Virus record (IMG/VR): IMGVR_UViG_3300028384_000675
Coordinates: 1-64,000 of that record
DNA length: 64,000 nt
Reading direction: 5' to 3' (one strand)
Source: a virus
Position numbers and translations under genes: made by a program
Notes under the pieces: generated by a model
The model's input: the letters and a program-made list of their open reading frames with translations, nothing else
What the model was told of the DNA's origin: nothing
Databases searched by the model: none
Shown here: positions 1 to 8,043 of the stretch, piece by piece
Position numbering within the stretch: position 1 is the first letter of the stretch
Layout of the letters: each line of letters starts with the position of its first letter

Positions 1-704
1 GTAACCTCCGTTCCAGTTTTGTTTTGACGTCGACCAAGAATCCAGATGTTATCAGCAGAGTAATAGATACCCGTGCCGCCCGAGACGATATCTTTCGGGA
101 ACAAACCAATTTCTTTGTACGTGTGATTAATTGCAATCAATGGGATGCTCTTCATTGTCAGGTATGGCGTAGTCATACGGAACAGACCTTTCAGTGCTTT
201 GGCACGTGACATATCAGCAACTGACTTCTCATTGATCGCATCTTCAAGTTCTTTCTTTGATGCTAGGTTGCCCACCGAGTCAATCACAATGATTACCTTG
301 TCGTTTTTGTCAAGGTTTTCAAGTTGACCGATCAGATCAAACTTCAGTTCTTCGACATTCATGACAGGTGTGTGTAGTACGCGATCCGTGTCAATACCGA
401 AGTTGGTGAAGTATGACTGGGGTGAACCGAACTCAGAGTCATAGAACAGCATGACTGCTTCGGGGTTAGCATCCAGGAATGCCCCTGCCATCTTCAACGC
501 GAATGATGTTTTAAAATGCTTAGATGGACCGGCAAGAACGGTGAGTCCGCTCGTGAGTCCACCGTCAACGCGACCAGACAGCGCAACGTTGAGCATCGGT
601 ACATCGATCGTGGTGATTTCTTTTTCATTAAAAAACTCTGACTGACTGAGCACCGAAGTGCCCGAGACTTTTGAGTTCTTCTTAAGTTTTGCCATTATAG
701 ACAT
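1..704 (-). CDS. uvsX: UvsX RecA-like recombinase (3' end outside window)
   Basis: RecA-family strand-exchange ATPase that coats ssDNA and drives recombination-dependent replication with UvsY and gp46/gp47. I translated the minus strand from the ATG at 702-704, which has an AGGAG Shine-Dalgarno about 5 bases upstream; a second ATG three codons later (693-695) is possible. The first 234 residues are in the window. Walker A (GPSKHFKTS) is at residues 59-67 and Walker B (KVIIVIDS) at 136-143, followed by the region with NHTYKE and SGGTGIYYSADNIW typical of T4 UvsX. T4 UvsX is about 390 residues, so roughly the last 40 percent lies beyond position 1. It follows the primase-like gene and gp43, as in other T4-like phages where recombination and polymerase genes adjoin. 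Confidence 0.93.
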   Translation of the reverse strand, partial: MSIMAKLKKNSKVSGTSVLSQSEFFNEKEITTIDVPMLNVALSGRVDGGLTSGLTVLAGPSKHFKTSFALKMAGAFLDANPEAVMLFYDSEFGSPQSYFTNFGIDTDRVLHTPVMNVEELKFDLIGQLENLDKNDKVIIVIDSVGNLASKKELEDAINEKSVADMSRAKALKGLFRMTTPYLTMKSIPLIAINHTYKEIGLFPKDIVSGGTGIYYSADNIWILGRRQNKTGTEV

Positions 705-712
705 AGTTTCTC

Positions 713-1636
713 CTAACCATTCCGGTAAATATATTCAAGAGCGGAATCCGCTTCAAGTTCCAATGGTCTATTATCATACCAATTTCCATTGTCTTTGTCA
801 AATTCAGAGCACAGTTTCGCTATTTCTTTCGCCGTTATAGGGTACTCGCGCTTCACAGCATTGCCTGCGATAGCGACCATGATCTGAAACATTTTATGAT
901 ACCAACCTGTGCTGGTAATCGTTTGGTATTCCATGGCAAGTTTCTTGGGGAAAAACGGGCAGTCAGTATAACTTGTCCACGTAATACTTGTATTATTGAG
1001 CGATTGTTTGCGATGCTCGATGACCGCTCGTTGCATCTCTTCAGGCAGACGTTCCAAGAAAGACTTACCTTCACGCTCTTTATATGGATGCTTTACAACC
1101 AGATAATCAATATCGACAGGATCACCTGCATTATGGAAAATAAAATTGTGAGCGCCATCGTATTTTGCAGGGACATAGTACATCCTGCTAAGGTCTTTAG
1201 TTTGTTTGTCTCCAATCGAATCGAGCTCGGTATTAAGTGCGTACCAGAACTTGGAGATTTGATCTTTATGTACAACCTCCATAAGGTTGAATACAAGTCT
1301 GAACTTCGGTCGATCCACGGTAGAAGACGCAGTACTATAGCAAACGAAATCCCAATGACCAAAACGCTCAGTAAGAATTTCCACGAGTTTATCTGCTGGT
1401 ATATCAATGTCATCGACATCAACTGCAGCCCACTTTCCCCACATATTGACATTTTTGTTACTCCTTGTTGTTCCTTCTTCATAGGTTGCTGGACTAATCA
1501 ATGGCGCGGTTGCCTTAGTTTCTGGTTTCTCAGATAACTTGTACAGCAAAGACACGAACTCATCCCAGGATTCAAAGTTCATGCTCTTATGCGTTTTGTT
1601 ATCGTACCGATTCTTAAAGATAGTCAGCGAGTACAT
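713..1636 (-). CDS. conserved protein, possibly primase-polymerase-like
   Basis: A 307-residue protein of uncertain function. The start is the ATG at 1634-1636, which overlaps the gp43 stop as TAATG, so the two are translationally coupled; the frame stays open upstream only through gp43 DNA. Visible features are an acidic motif AVDVDDIDI at residues 71-79, a STASSTVDRPKFRLVF segment at about 101-116 and DLSRMYYVP at 148-156. An aspartate pair followed by an arginine-bearing strand resembles the catalytic core of archaeo-eukaryotic primase or plasmid RepB-type primase-polymerase domains, and the position between polymerase and UvsX fits a replication role. I cannot confirm the full motif set, so the primase assignment is an inference. 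UvsX follows after 8 bases. Confidence 0.75.
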   Translation of the reverse strand: MYSLTIFKNRYDNKTHKSMNFESWDEFVSLLYKLSEKPETKATAPLISPATYEEGTTRSNKNVNMWGKWAAVDVDDIDIPADKLVEILTERFGHWDFVCYSTASSTVDRPKFRLVFNLMEVVHKDQISKFWYALNTELDSIGDKQTKDLSRMYYVPAKYDGAHNFIFHNAGDPVDIDYLVVKHPYKEREGKSFLERLPEEMQRAVIEHRKQSLNNTSITWTSYTDCPFFPKKLAMEYQTITSTGWYHKMFQIMVAIAGNAVKREYPITAKEIAKLCSEFDKDNGNWYDNRPLELEADSALEYIYRNG

Positions 1637-4068
1637 TATATAAAAAAATCTTCCAATGTTGCACGTGGTTCTGACGCCCACCCAACTGCATCAAGTATGG
1701 GTTCGAGCGGATCTAAAAATGTCTTAGTAAACATTGTATCATAATCAACCGAAGAAGTCAAGCCAAATTCTGGGGGCAGTACTGTGGGGAAAGCAATGAC
1801 GTTTTCTCTGATGCGGTTGGGTTTCTTAAGATAGATGAACTTGACTTTCTCTCCATCTTGTATGCGTTCATACTTCTGCTCTAGGTCAAGGTTTTGTAAC
1901 TGTCGATTGTATAGTAGAGATCCACGCGCATGTATAGGAGTTGCCTTCTTGTAGATCTCTTCTCGATCAGAGAACTTGGTAAGTTCAGACACGCCACGCG
2001 GGAACGCGATCGCCTCGGCGGGAAGTTGTTTAAACTCTGCCTTGAAGTTGCGAATAAACTCCTGCGTTTCTTCCTCAGTGCCGTTCACGATTACCTTGAA
2101 AATTTCCTGAAACTTATCGCGTACTACTTGCGGCGTGCTAGACTTGACTGCCTCAATACCCATCATCTTTAACTTAGGAGTGGCATACTGTACTCCCTCG
2201 TTATTATGCACGTTCAGAATATATCGCTTCTTAGCAACCCAGATACCACGGTCAGCGATCGCCTCGCGCTTCATGATCATGCGATTCTCATACGAGTTAG
2301 TCATGGTTGCTAGTTTATCGTATCCTTCCTCCAACTTCTTCTCGAAATGCTGTTCGCAGATTTTATCCAGGAACTTTACAGGGTTGGGCGGATCAAACTT
2401 ATCGACCAGTGGCGCCATGTTGATGTATACTGAATCGGTATCGATGGCGAGCACATAGTCCTCGTCAGTAGTCCCTAGCAGTTTATTCATCTCATGGTTT
2501 ACGACTGCCTCGGCACACTTAATAGCGCGCTGACCAGACTTGGTGACGCCCTCAGCGATACGGTGATCAAAGTAGCGGAACCACTTATTAGCGAGCGCGC
2601 CATAGAGCGAGTTCATTAGAATCTTGATACCCATTTGCTGGTTGTCAAGGTTAGCGATCTGGTTCTCCAGTTTACGCGACGGTGACTGCTCATACTCCTG
2701 CTTCTTAGCAAGCATCTGATTCTTGATGTTGACACGATTGTCATAGAACTTTCGAATAACTCGAGGGATGATACCCTCTTTATCGGTACGGTAGTTCACA
2801 CCGTTGGCAGTCTTGGTGCCCTCAGGAGCAATCGTTTCGGGTGACATATTATACTGTACAATGATGTTAGGGTACAGCGAGTTCAAGTCAAACGAAACAA
2901 CCCACTCGTGACCGCCGACGAACGGTTCTTTCACATACCCGCCGACGATCTTACCGGCATCGTGATCAACAGAAGGTTTGAGTGGGATGACAATATTATC
3001 TGGGAGCAGTTCGTTGTAGATCACAGTGTCCCAGATGTTTGTGGTGCCCAGCGCGTCAGACAGATTAGTCTTGGCAGAATATGCCATGGTTAGCACCAGA
3101 GAAATAATGCCAATCTTTTCGTCGAGGCGATCCACCAGTTCAACGTCTTTGATGTTATAGTCAATGAACTTCTGGAAGTCATGCTTATACAGAGAGTGAA
3201 GCGAACCATACTCGTCATAGGATAACTTTCGCTCGCCGAGGATAACGTGAGCGATGTGATCCAGTTTATATGACTCTTGCCGTCCAAAGGTATTCAGGGT
3301 GAACTTCTTAAACAGATCAAGGTAATCGAGTTGCGACACGCCTTCAATCTCATAAACAGTCTGTTTTCTGCCACCCAGCGTTGGGATGTCACGCGCGCGT
3401 ATGCCGCGCCACGGTGAGAACTTTTTGGTGGTCTCATCGTTCATAATGTTTTTAATACGATTGACCAGATAGGGGATATCGAACAGACGCGAGTTCCAAC
3501 CTGTCAAGACGTCAGGGCAGTTACGCTCCCACCAATCCAAGAAGTTAAACAACAGTGCTTCCTCACTGTTCGCGTGATAATACTTGACGTTCTTGTCAGA
3601 TAGGGAGGTGTCGTAGTCATACAGACCCCAGACATAATAAGTGTCAGACTGATTGTTCTTGATAGTAATGGCGATGACAGGGTGTGCCGCCTCGTCAGGT
3701 TCAGGGAACCCAGCATCAGATGCCACCTCAATATCGATCGTAGCAATATTCATCTGATCTTGATCAAACTTGACATCATGCGGGAATCGGTTAGAGATAA
3801 ACTGAGAAACGTAATTGGTCTGCCCGTGGACGCCAAACCCTTCGACGTGCTTGTACCTTTCGAGGAACTCTGTCGCCTCGCGCATGGAACCAAGTTGCAC
3901 AGGTTCAACAGGGACGCCATGAAGTGTCTGGTATTTTCCGGTGGAGTTTTTAGATTCTACAAAGAGAACTGGTTGAAAGGGGATTCGCTCTTCGATACGT
4001 TTGCCGTTTTCGAATCCACGGTAGAGGATGTTGTTGCCGAGTCGTGATACATTCGTATAAAATTTCAT
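1636..4068 (-). CDS. 43: DNA polymerase gp43 (family B)
   Basis: Replicative family B DNA polymerase with 3'-5' proofreading, 810 residues (T4 gp43 is 898). Exonuclease motif I is ATIDIEV with the DIE triad at residues 112-114; Exo II (NSRLFDIPY) is at 192-200 and Exo III (YNIKDVELV) at 304-312. Polymerase motif A (DLNSLYP) is at 394-400, motif B (KILMNSLYG) at 482-490 and motif C (AIDTDSVY) at 541-548. All catalytic acidic residues are present. It acts with clamp gp45 and loader gp44/gp62 encoded upstream. A sigma70-like promoter (4075-4103) lies just before it, isolated from the upstream Hsp20 unit by a GC-rich hairpin. The stop overlaps the next gene's ATG. Confidence 0.98.
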   Translation of the reverse strand: MKFYTNVSRLGNNILYRGFENGKRIEERIPFQPVLFVESKNSTGKYQTLHGVPVEPVQLGSMREATEFLERYKHVEGFGVHGQTNYVSQFISNRFPHDVKFDQDQMNIATIDIEVASDAGFPEPDEAAHPVIAITIKNNQSDTYYVWGLYDYDTSLSDKNVKYYHANSEEALLFNFLDWWERNCPDVLTGWNSRLFDIPYLVNRIKNIMNDETTKKFSPWRGIRARDIPTLGGRKQTVYEIEGVSQLDYLDLFKKFTLNTFGRQESYKLDHIAHVILGERKLSYDEYGSLHSLYKHDFQKFIDYNIKDVELVDRLDEKIGIISLVLTMAYSAKTNLSDALGTTNIWDTVIYNELLPDNIVIPLKPSVDHDAGKIVGGYVKEPFVGGHEWVVSFDLNSLYPNIIVQYNMSPETIAPEGTKTANGVNYRTDKEGIIPRVIRKFYDNRVNIKNQMLAKKQEYEQSPSRKLENQIANLDNQQMGIKILMNSLYGALANKWFRYFDHRIAEGVTKSGQRAIKCAEAVVNHEMNKLLGTTDEDYVLAIDTDSVYINMAPLVDKFDPPNPVKFLDKICEQHFEKKLEEGYDKLATMTNSYENRMIMKREAIADRGIWVAKKRYILNVHNNEGVQYATPKLKMMGIEAVKSSTPQVVRDKFQEIFKVIVNGTEEETQEFIRNFKAEFKQLPAEAIAFPRGVSELTKFSDREEIYKKATPIHARGSLLYNRQLQNLDLEQKYERIQDGEKVKFIYLKKPNRIRENVIAFPTVLPPEFGLTSSVDYDTMFTKTFLDPLEPILDAVGWASEPRATLEDFFI

Positions 4069-4074
4069 TCAACT

Positions 4075-4103
4075 ATCATATAAAAAAAGGAAGGGAAAAG
4101 CAA
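4075..4103 (-). promoter_or_regulatory. sigma70-like promoter of gp43
   Basis: On the minus strand the -35 TTGCTT (4098-4103) and -10 TATGAT (4075-4080) are separated by 17 bases whose last part is a run of seven T and one A. The same layout, with a poly-T spacer, recurs before gp45 and gp55. It is placed 7 bases upstream of the gp43 ATG, which leaves a very short leader. Confidence 0.55.
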
Positions 4104-4105
4104 GT

Positions 4106-4131
4106 TGGGGGGAGTTAGCGACAACCCCCCA
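4106..4131 (-). terminator. GC-rich hairpin after small membrane ORF
   Basis: Six G (4107-4112) pair with six C (4125-4130), with an inner GTT/AAC pair and a small loop. In the minus orientation only a weak T-rich stretch follows, so efficiency is uncertain. It lies directly after the 45-residue ORF and before the gp43 promoter, which suits a unit boundary. Confidence 0.5.
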
Positions 4132-4139
4132 TGTCGTTA

Positions 4140-4277
4140 TTAGAGCGCAGTAGCAAAGACTGTAACAATCGGCAATGCAAACGATAATACGGTGAATAGC
4201 ATTGGTTTGATGACTGCTTCAGAATAGCGACCGCGTTCTTCCCTACTCACGTAGAGAATATCTCTTTCGCGGTGCAT
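4140..4277 (-). CDS. small membrane protein, 45 residues
   Basis: A short gene found by translating the gap between Hsp20 and gp43. The ATG at 4275-4277 has a strong AGGAG Shine-Dalgarno 5 bases upstream, and the stop is at 4140-4142. The product begins MHRERDILYVSREERGRY, a charged head, and ends with a hydrophobic C-terminal segment of about 20 residues (MLFTVLSFALPIVTVFATAL), so it looks like a tail-anchored single-pass membrane protein. It follows Hsp20 by 8 bases and is probably cotranscribed with it from the late promoter at 4789. Function is unknown. Confidence 0.7.
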   Translation of the reverse strand: MHRERDILYVSREERGRYSEAVIKPMLFTVLSFALPIVTVFATAL

Positions 4278-4285
4278 GTTTACTC

Positions 4286-4720
4286 CTAGGTTTTTTCTGA
4301 TTTGCCAATGGAAATTTTACGGGGACGCTTCTCTTCTGGCAGGACTACTTTCAAATCAATGACGAGTAATCCATTTTCGAAGTCTGCTCCATCAACAACA
4401 ACGTGCTCTGATAACCTAAATGTTCTCGTAAACTTTTTGGATGAAATCCCTTTGTGAATATACTCGCGTTCGGGTGTCCCTCCAAAAGACCCCTTAACAA
4501 CGAGAATACCCTCTTGAACCTCAACGTCGATCTCATCTTTGTCATATCCTGCCAAAGCGAGTTCGATTGAGTAGGTACTATCATCGTGCTTGACTACATT
4601 GTGCGGAGGATAGAGTTTAGTGTTTTCAGACGAAACTGCTGATAAACGCTCTATCTCGCGCCAAATATGATCAAAACCAATAAAGTGTGACTGCGGAAAA
4701 CTAAATGCTTTAGATACCAT
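4286..4720 (-). CDS. Hsp20 family small heat shock protein
   Basis: A 144-residue small heat shock protein with an alpha-crystallin domain over about residues 38-135. The N-terminal arm (residues 1-35) resembles bacterial IbpA/Hsp20 (FIGFDHIWREIERL). The conserved strand motif before the C-tail reads ENGLLVIDL, close to the family's A-x-x-x-n-G-v-L signature. Such proteins hold unfolding polypeptides without ATP. Hsp20 genes are a frequent feature of marine T4-like phages, where a role in capsid or tail assembly is suspected but not proven. A TATAAATA late promoter lies 69 bases upstream, which supports expression during virion assembly. A good Shine-Dalgarno (AGGAGG) precedes the ATG. Confidence 0.95.
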   Translation of the reverse strand: MVSKAFSFPQSHFIGFDHIWREIERLSAVSSENTKLYPPHNVVKHDDSTYSIELALAGYDKDEIDVEVQEGILVVKGSFGGTPEREYIHKGISSKKFTRTFRLSEHVVVDGADFENGLLVIDLKVVLPEEKRPRKISIGKSEKT

Positions 4721-4788
4721 AACGGTTCCTCCTTAAATTAAGCAAGGTTTGTTGTGTAAACGACCGGACAATCCGCGCCGTCAATATT

Positions 4789-4796
4789 TATTTATA
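4789..4796 (-). promoter_or_regulatory. T4-type late promoter of Hsp20
   Basis: An exact TATAAATA on the minus strand, the T4 late -10 element read by host core polymerase with gp55 and activated by the gp45 clamp. It lies between a terminator (4830-4859) and the Hsp20 start codon. Confidence 0.75.
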
Positions 4797-4829
4797 CATG
4801 CATAACTTTCAGTTATGCCGGAACGTGAA

Positions 4830-4859
4830 AAATTACCCAACCCGAAGACTAGGTAATTT
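4830..4859 (-). terminator. intrinsic terminator with TTCG loop
   Basis: On the minus strand a 13-bp stem (AAATTACCTAGTC pairing with GGTTGGGTAATTT, including G-U pairs) is capped by a TTCG loop and followed by a short T run. It closes the replication unit ending with the gene at 4872-5192. Confidence 0.75.
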
Positions 4860-4871
4860 CTGACGATACAA

Positions 4872-5192
4872 TCATTCAGAAACAGGTGGCATTTCTTCAG
4901 AAACGCGCGGAAGTTCTTGTGGGGCAGGTTCAGGTTCTGGTGCCACCACTGGTTCCAATGCGCGTTTCTGTGCTTCCTCTTTCTTCCTATAGTATTCAAT
5001 CAATGTCGAAACTGATGCTAGCAGTTCCTTCGCTTCATTGTACTTACGAACTTCAACATCTACAGATTCAATCAGATCAGAATGTTCGCCAATACCCATA
5101 GGGTTCTCAATGTACGTTCTGATGTTAGTGTTAGCAGCAAGCATCTCTGCCCGATACTTCATTTGTAGTGTTTGTAAAAAATCAGTTCTCAT
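4872..5192 (-). CDS. conserved marine T4-like hypothetical protein
   Basis: A 106-residue protein starting MRTDFLQTLQMKYRAEML. Residues 1-75 look helical (MKYRAEMLAANTNIRTYIE, then a long charged helix) and the C-terminal 30 residues are a Pro/Glu-rich tail (EPVVAPEPEPAPQELP). From memory, similar small helical proteins sit close to regA in marine T4-like phages; I recognise the family but know no function. It is the last gene before a strong terminator and is cotranscribed with RegA and the 52-residue gene upstream. Confidence 0.8.
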   Translation of the reverse strand: MRTDFLQTLQMKYRAEMLAANTNIRTYIENPMGIGEHSDLIESVDVEVRKYNEAKELLASVSTLIEYYRKKEEAQKRALEPVVAPEPEPAPQELPRVSEEMPPVSE

Positions 5193-5212
5193 AAAATTTT
5201 CATCCTAAACAA

Positions 5213-5371
5213 TTATACCCAAATATCGATTCTCGATTTCCTAGCTGTCAAACCCTCTTCGCGTAAAAACATTTGATAATAACGATCAAATATCTTTGGT
5301 TGAAACCTGGGATGTGGACAGTTAGGGTATCGCCTTCGGAATTTTTTCATCAATTCGTCGGCGTTTCTCAT
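5213..5371 (-). CDS. small conserved protein, 52 residues
   Basis: A short gene missed by length cut-offs. The ATG at 5369-5371 is preceded by AAGGG, and the stop at 5213-5215 leaves 20 bases before the next gene's ATG. The product is very basic and starts MRNADELMKKFRRRYPNCPH, continuing with PRFQPKIFDRYYQMFLREEG. The spacing behind RegA, the Shine-Dalgarno and the dense use of charged and aromatic residues support a real gene. Function is unknown; the basic, Tyr-rich character would suit nucleic-acid or protein binding, but that is inference. Confidence 0.72.
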   Translation of the reverse strand: MRNADELMKKFRRRYPNCPHPRFQPKIFDRYYQMFLREEGLTARKSRIDIWV

Positions 5372-5388
5372 TTTCCCTTAAGGTTTTG

Positions 5389-5796
5389 CTATTTACTGTT
5401 ACCTATGTTATACTTTGGACAGAGTTCCCACTCAGATTTTTCTTTAAATCCGATGATTTTGATTTGTCGAAGAGGAGCACAGTCCTTCGCAATTTCACTA
5501 TCAACAATCTGGATTAGTCCCCAGTCGGACAATAATGTAGCAATACTATTCCTTCGCTGTAGGTCAGAGAGTTCTAGGTTAGACTTCTTACCGTCAAGCA
5601 AAAATAATTCTTTGAAGTGGACGATAAAGTACCGCCCTTGTTTGTGTAGGATGTGACATGACTGAAAGAGTTTTTTCTCTTTACGTGATGCCACACCGAT
5701 ACGAGTTAATGTTTCACGAACCTTCAGAAAATCATCTGGTTCGTTGAGGGTTATCTCTAGCATATCTGCCGGAGACCAAATTTTAGTTTCTTCCAC
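5389..5796 (-). CDS. regA: RegA translational repressor
   Basis: RNA-binding repressor that blocks ribosome access to early phage mRNAs. The body matches T4 RegA closely: MLEITLNEPDDFLKVRETLTRIG, then LFQSCHILHKQGRYFIVHFKELF, a DWGLIQIVD segment and the end EWELCPKYNIGN. The longest frame begins with GTG at 5794-5796 (AGGA nine bases upstream). T4 RegA begins at the internal MLEITL, whose ATG is at 5761-5763 but lacks a clear ribosome site, so the true start is one of these two (124 or 135 residues; T4 has 122). It overlaps the end of gp62, as the adjacent gp62-regA pair does in T4. Confidence 0.96.
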   Translation of the reverse strand: MEETKIWSPADMLEITLNEPDDFLKVRETLTRIGVASRKEKKLFQSCHILHKQGRYFIVHFKELFLLDGKKSNLELSDLQRRNSIATLLSDWGLIQIVDSEIAKDCAPLRQIKIIGFKEKSEWELCPKYNIGNSK

Positions 5797-6160
5797 CTTT
5801 ATAGATCCTTGTTTTTATTGTATTCAACTGTTCTTTTGAAAGGAGGGACAAGGCATACTTTGCCTTTTCATTGCTGTAACCATAATATTCTTTTACCGCT
5901 TCCAAATCACTTTCAAGCTCAGGTTTGTTCCATTTAGAAAACCTTTTTCGCTTTCGTACAATATTTATTAAAAAGTCGAATTGGAGTTTGTTGTCCAACC
6001 CGTGATACTTATTTATAATATTTGCCGCTATCACAGTGTCTGGGAAGTAAGAAAGTGACCGATTTACCAAAAAAGAGTTATACGCTTTCGAGTCGAGATC
6101 GGTTTGCATCAGATCTTCTTTGGTAAAGTTAATCGCATTCACATAATCAAAGGGGTTCAT
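5783..6160 (-). CDS. 62: clamp loader small subunit gp62
   Basis: A 125-residue homologue of the sliding-clamp loader small subunit, the non-ATPase partner that forms the gp44/gp62 complex loading gp45. It begins MNPFDYVNAINFTKEDLM and contains SLSYFPDTVIAANIINKY and RKRKRFSKWNKPE, features of gp62 in T4-like phages. T4 gp62 is 187 residues; the shorter form is common in marine relatives. The position immediately before RegA matches T4 order. It overlaps the upstream membrane-protein gene by 4 bases (ATGA). Confidence 0.92.
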   Translation of the reverse strand: MNPFDYVNAINFTKEDLMQTDLDSKAYNSFLVNRSLSYFPDTVIAANIINKYHGLDNKLQFDFLINIVRKRKRFSKWNKPELESDLEAVKEYYGYSNEKAKYALSLLSKEQLNTIKTRIYKGGRN

Positions 6161-6966
6161 TTCATCACCATAATCTGGTTTTCATTCACTAAAGGAGAAA
6201 GTTCTTCTCTCCTCGGTTCTGTAGGGGCAGTTCTGATTGCTTTCACTGAGACTATCAGCAAAATGACTGCCAAGGGATCGAATACACTCACAATTAATAG
6301 TATAACTAATCTGACCGCTTGGTCAAAGTAATTTTCAGCATTTGCACCATAAATTAATTCCGAGATGTATTTAAGCGGTCCAACTTCAATCTCCAACGCC
6401 AACCTGTCGCGTTTAAGGTCGAATAGATCTGTTTGCCATGTTTCAATTGTCTGGTACGACTCATCGATCGTTTCGTTAAGAGTCTGCCTTTCTTCTTTCT
6501 GAGTCTCGCGCACAGCAATCGCACCGTCATCTCCTCGGATCCTGTCAAAATCGATGAGTGTTTGAACCGATGCGTCAAGTTGAGAGAGAACTGTCTCTGC
6601 GTCAGAAATAGTTCGGCGTTCATTTTCAATACGCCGTTCAATGTTTTGTATTTGTAATTCATTAATGCCTCCATCACTAACAGACTGTTCCATGTGCGCT
6701 TTCGAAAGATATCCAAAGATACCCATCGAAGTGATAAACATGAGAATAATCACAGCAAACGTCAAGTACATACGTGTAAACACCCCTGTACTCTTCCACT
6801 CTAGGTGCAACCATGTCGCTGCTACCAGTTTACCAATCTCCAGAACACTCGCCATAACCACAACTGATATGAACGCTCCGGAGAAAATACTTGCCAATCC
6901 AATGATTGAGAAGTATGCCGCAACAGCGGCGATACTAATTGCTGTGATCAGCGTCAGGTATTTCAT
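6157..6966 (-). CDS. membrane protein with central coiled coil
   Basis: A 269-residue protein with three hydrophobic segments near the N terminus (about residues 4-22, 27-50 and 66-88), a long charged helical region at about 95-200 (coiled coil likely: NIERRIENERRTISDAETVLSQL) and a final membrane segment at about 217-240 (LVILLIVSVFDPLAVILLIVS). Phage proteins with this layout are sometimes described as DUF-type inner-membrane proteins, but I cannot name a family. It sits inside the clamp-loader operon, overlapping the dehydrogenase gene upstream by 32 bases and gp62 by 4, so it is translationally coupled to both. A link between replisome and membrane is conceivable but unsupported. Confidence 0.85.
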   Translation of the reverse strand: MKYLTLITAISIAAVAAYFSIIGLASIFSGAFISVVVMASVLEIGKLVAATWLHLEWKSTGVFTRMYLTFAVIILMFITSMGIFGYLSKAHMEQSVSDGGINELQIQNIERRIENERRTISDAETVLSQLDASVQTLIDFDRIRGDDGAIAVRETQKEERQTLNETIDESYQTIETWQTDLFDLKRDRLALEIEVGPLKYISELIYGANAENYFDQAVRLVILLIVSVFDPLAVILLIVSVKAIRTAPTEPRREELSPLVNENQIMVMK

Positions 6967-7735
6967 CTGATCGGTTCTTACTGTTGGCGCGAATCATAGA
7001 CTCTAAAAAATCTGTATCTGTGTTCTGATTCGACATCTGCAACAATGCGTTTGTATCTTTTGGTAAACAGTGACCGCCATAACCAAACTTACCGTCCGGA
7101 CCAGGAACCTGAGAATGACTCGTCCCGATGCGAGGATCAATTCCAATCGCATCGACCATCACGTCAAAATCTTTGTATCCTAGGTCGTTGTAGATTTGAT
7201 ACATTTGATTCCAGAATGTCACCTTCATCGCAAGGAATGTATTCTCAACATACTTTGCGAATGCTGCCTGATCACGGGAGCAGAACTTTACATCTTCTAG
7301 GTGAGGCAGTAATGGTTTGAACATTTCATGCCAGAACCTCATAGCACCGCCGCCATATATAGCGAAGGTTTGGTTGGCAAACTCTTGCACAGGGTCGCGG
7401 TTAGCATTCGAACTTGCAAGAAACTCCGGAGATACCGTGATATCCAGATCGTCGTAGTCTTCAAGAAATGTAGGAATTACTGCGCTCTTAATAAGGTATT
7501 TGGTGTCACCATACTTTGCGAACACATCTGCAACATTAGATGTATCGCTTTCCCCGTTAGGTGATGCAGGAGTTGCAACGCAAACGATAACGCCATCAAC
7601 CGTATGCGCCTGATCTTCCGGAAACGTTGCGCCTTTATAGGGGTCGTCAATGTAGAGGTCTACACCTGCGTGCTGCCTCAGAACGTGCTCAATTGATTGC
7701 CCAACTGGACCATACCCTGCAATTATAATCTTCAT
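6935..7735 (-). CDS. UDP-glucose/GDP-mannose dehydrogenase-like protein, short form
   Basis: A 266-residue relative of nucleotide-sugar 6-dehydrogenases, which oxidise UDP-glucose or GDP-mannose to the uronic acid with NAD. The N-terminal Rossmann motif is IIIAGYGPVGQSIE (residues 3-16; canonical G-x-G-x-x-G modified to GYGPVG). The catalytic cysteine motif FGYGGHCLPKD is at about 218-228. Full enzymes have some 400 or more residues with a C-terminal UDP-binding domain; here the protein ends about 40 residues after the cysteine, so that domain is missing. It may be a reduced enzyme or have another substrate. It overlaps the nucleotidyltransferase gene upstream by 4 bases (ATGA). Confidence 0.88.
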   Translation of the reverse strand: MKIIIAGYGPVGQSIEHVLRQHAGVDLYIDDPYKGATFPEDQAHTVDGVIVCVATPASPNGESDTSNVADVFAKYGDTKYLIKSAVIPTFLEDYDDLDITVSPEFLASSNANRDPVQEFANQTFAIYGGGAMRFWHEMFKPLLPHLEDVKFCSRDQAAFAKYVENTFLAMKVTFWNQMYQIYNDLGYKDFDVMVDAIGIDPRIGTSHSQVPGPDGKFGYGGHCLPKDTNALLQMSNQNTDTDFLESMIRANSKNRSDEIPDADHSN

Positions 7736-8043
7736 TCTTCATCCTCAATACTTTGATGGCGTATCTTATAAGTTTGTTTGCCTGTCGAAACCTTTACAAT
7801 GTTGGGAACAGGAATTATCTCATAATCCTCTTTGTATGCATATCCCTCACGTTCCAATACATCTACAATGAAAGCGGCACGCTGATCCACTGATAGCGGG
7901 TTATTCGCAGAACCGTCTGATTCAATTAACATGATCACTACTTGACCAACTTCTTCAAGCGCCGATTTAAATAACTGAGTGTGACGGTCGTGCCAAGGTT
8001 GGAAACGACCGAGCATCTGCGCGGTGCGTTTTTGCCAATCCAT
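7732..8043 (-). CDS. small nucleotidyltransferase-like protein
   Basis: A 103-residue protein beginning MDWQKRTAQMLGRFQPWHDRHTQLF. The GRFQPWHDRH segment corresponds to the G-R-F-Q-P-x-H-x-G-H nucleotide-binding motif of NMN adenylyltransferases and cytidylyltransferases, with Arg in place of the usual Gly before the last His. The family's C-terminal ISSTxxR-type motif is not obvious, so it could be an N-terminal-half protein. The ATG at 8041-8043 overlaps the gp44 stop (TGATG), favouring this start over longer in-frame ones inside gp44. A role in NAD or CDP-metabolite synthesis would fit next to an NAD-dependent dehydrogenase, but this is inference. Confidence 0.82.
   Translation of the reverse strand: MDWQKRTAQMLGRFQPWHDRHTQLFKSALEEVGQVVIMLIESDGSANNPLSVDQRAAFIVDVLEREGYAYKEDYEIIPVPNIVKVSTGKQTYKIRHQSIEDEE

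Noticed and set aside
896-1537. Plus-strand frame of 213 residues opposite the primase-like gene
   Set aside because: It is antisense to a well-supported gene, has no ribosome site, and its composition is that of a shadow frame. The same holds for other plus-strand frames in the window, including those opposite the collagen-like gene.
1634-1660. TATAAT preceded by seven T at the end of gp43
   Set aside because: The -10-like box overlaps the ATG of the next gene, so transcription from it would start inside that gene; no good -35 at 17 bases was found.
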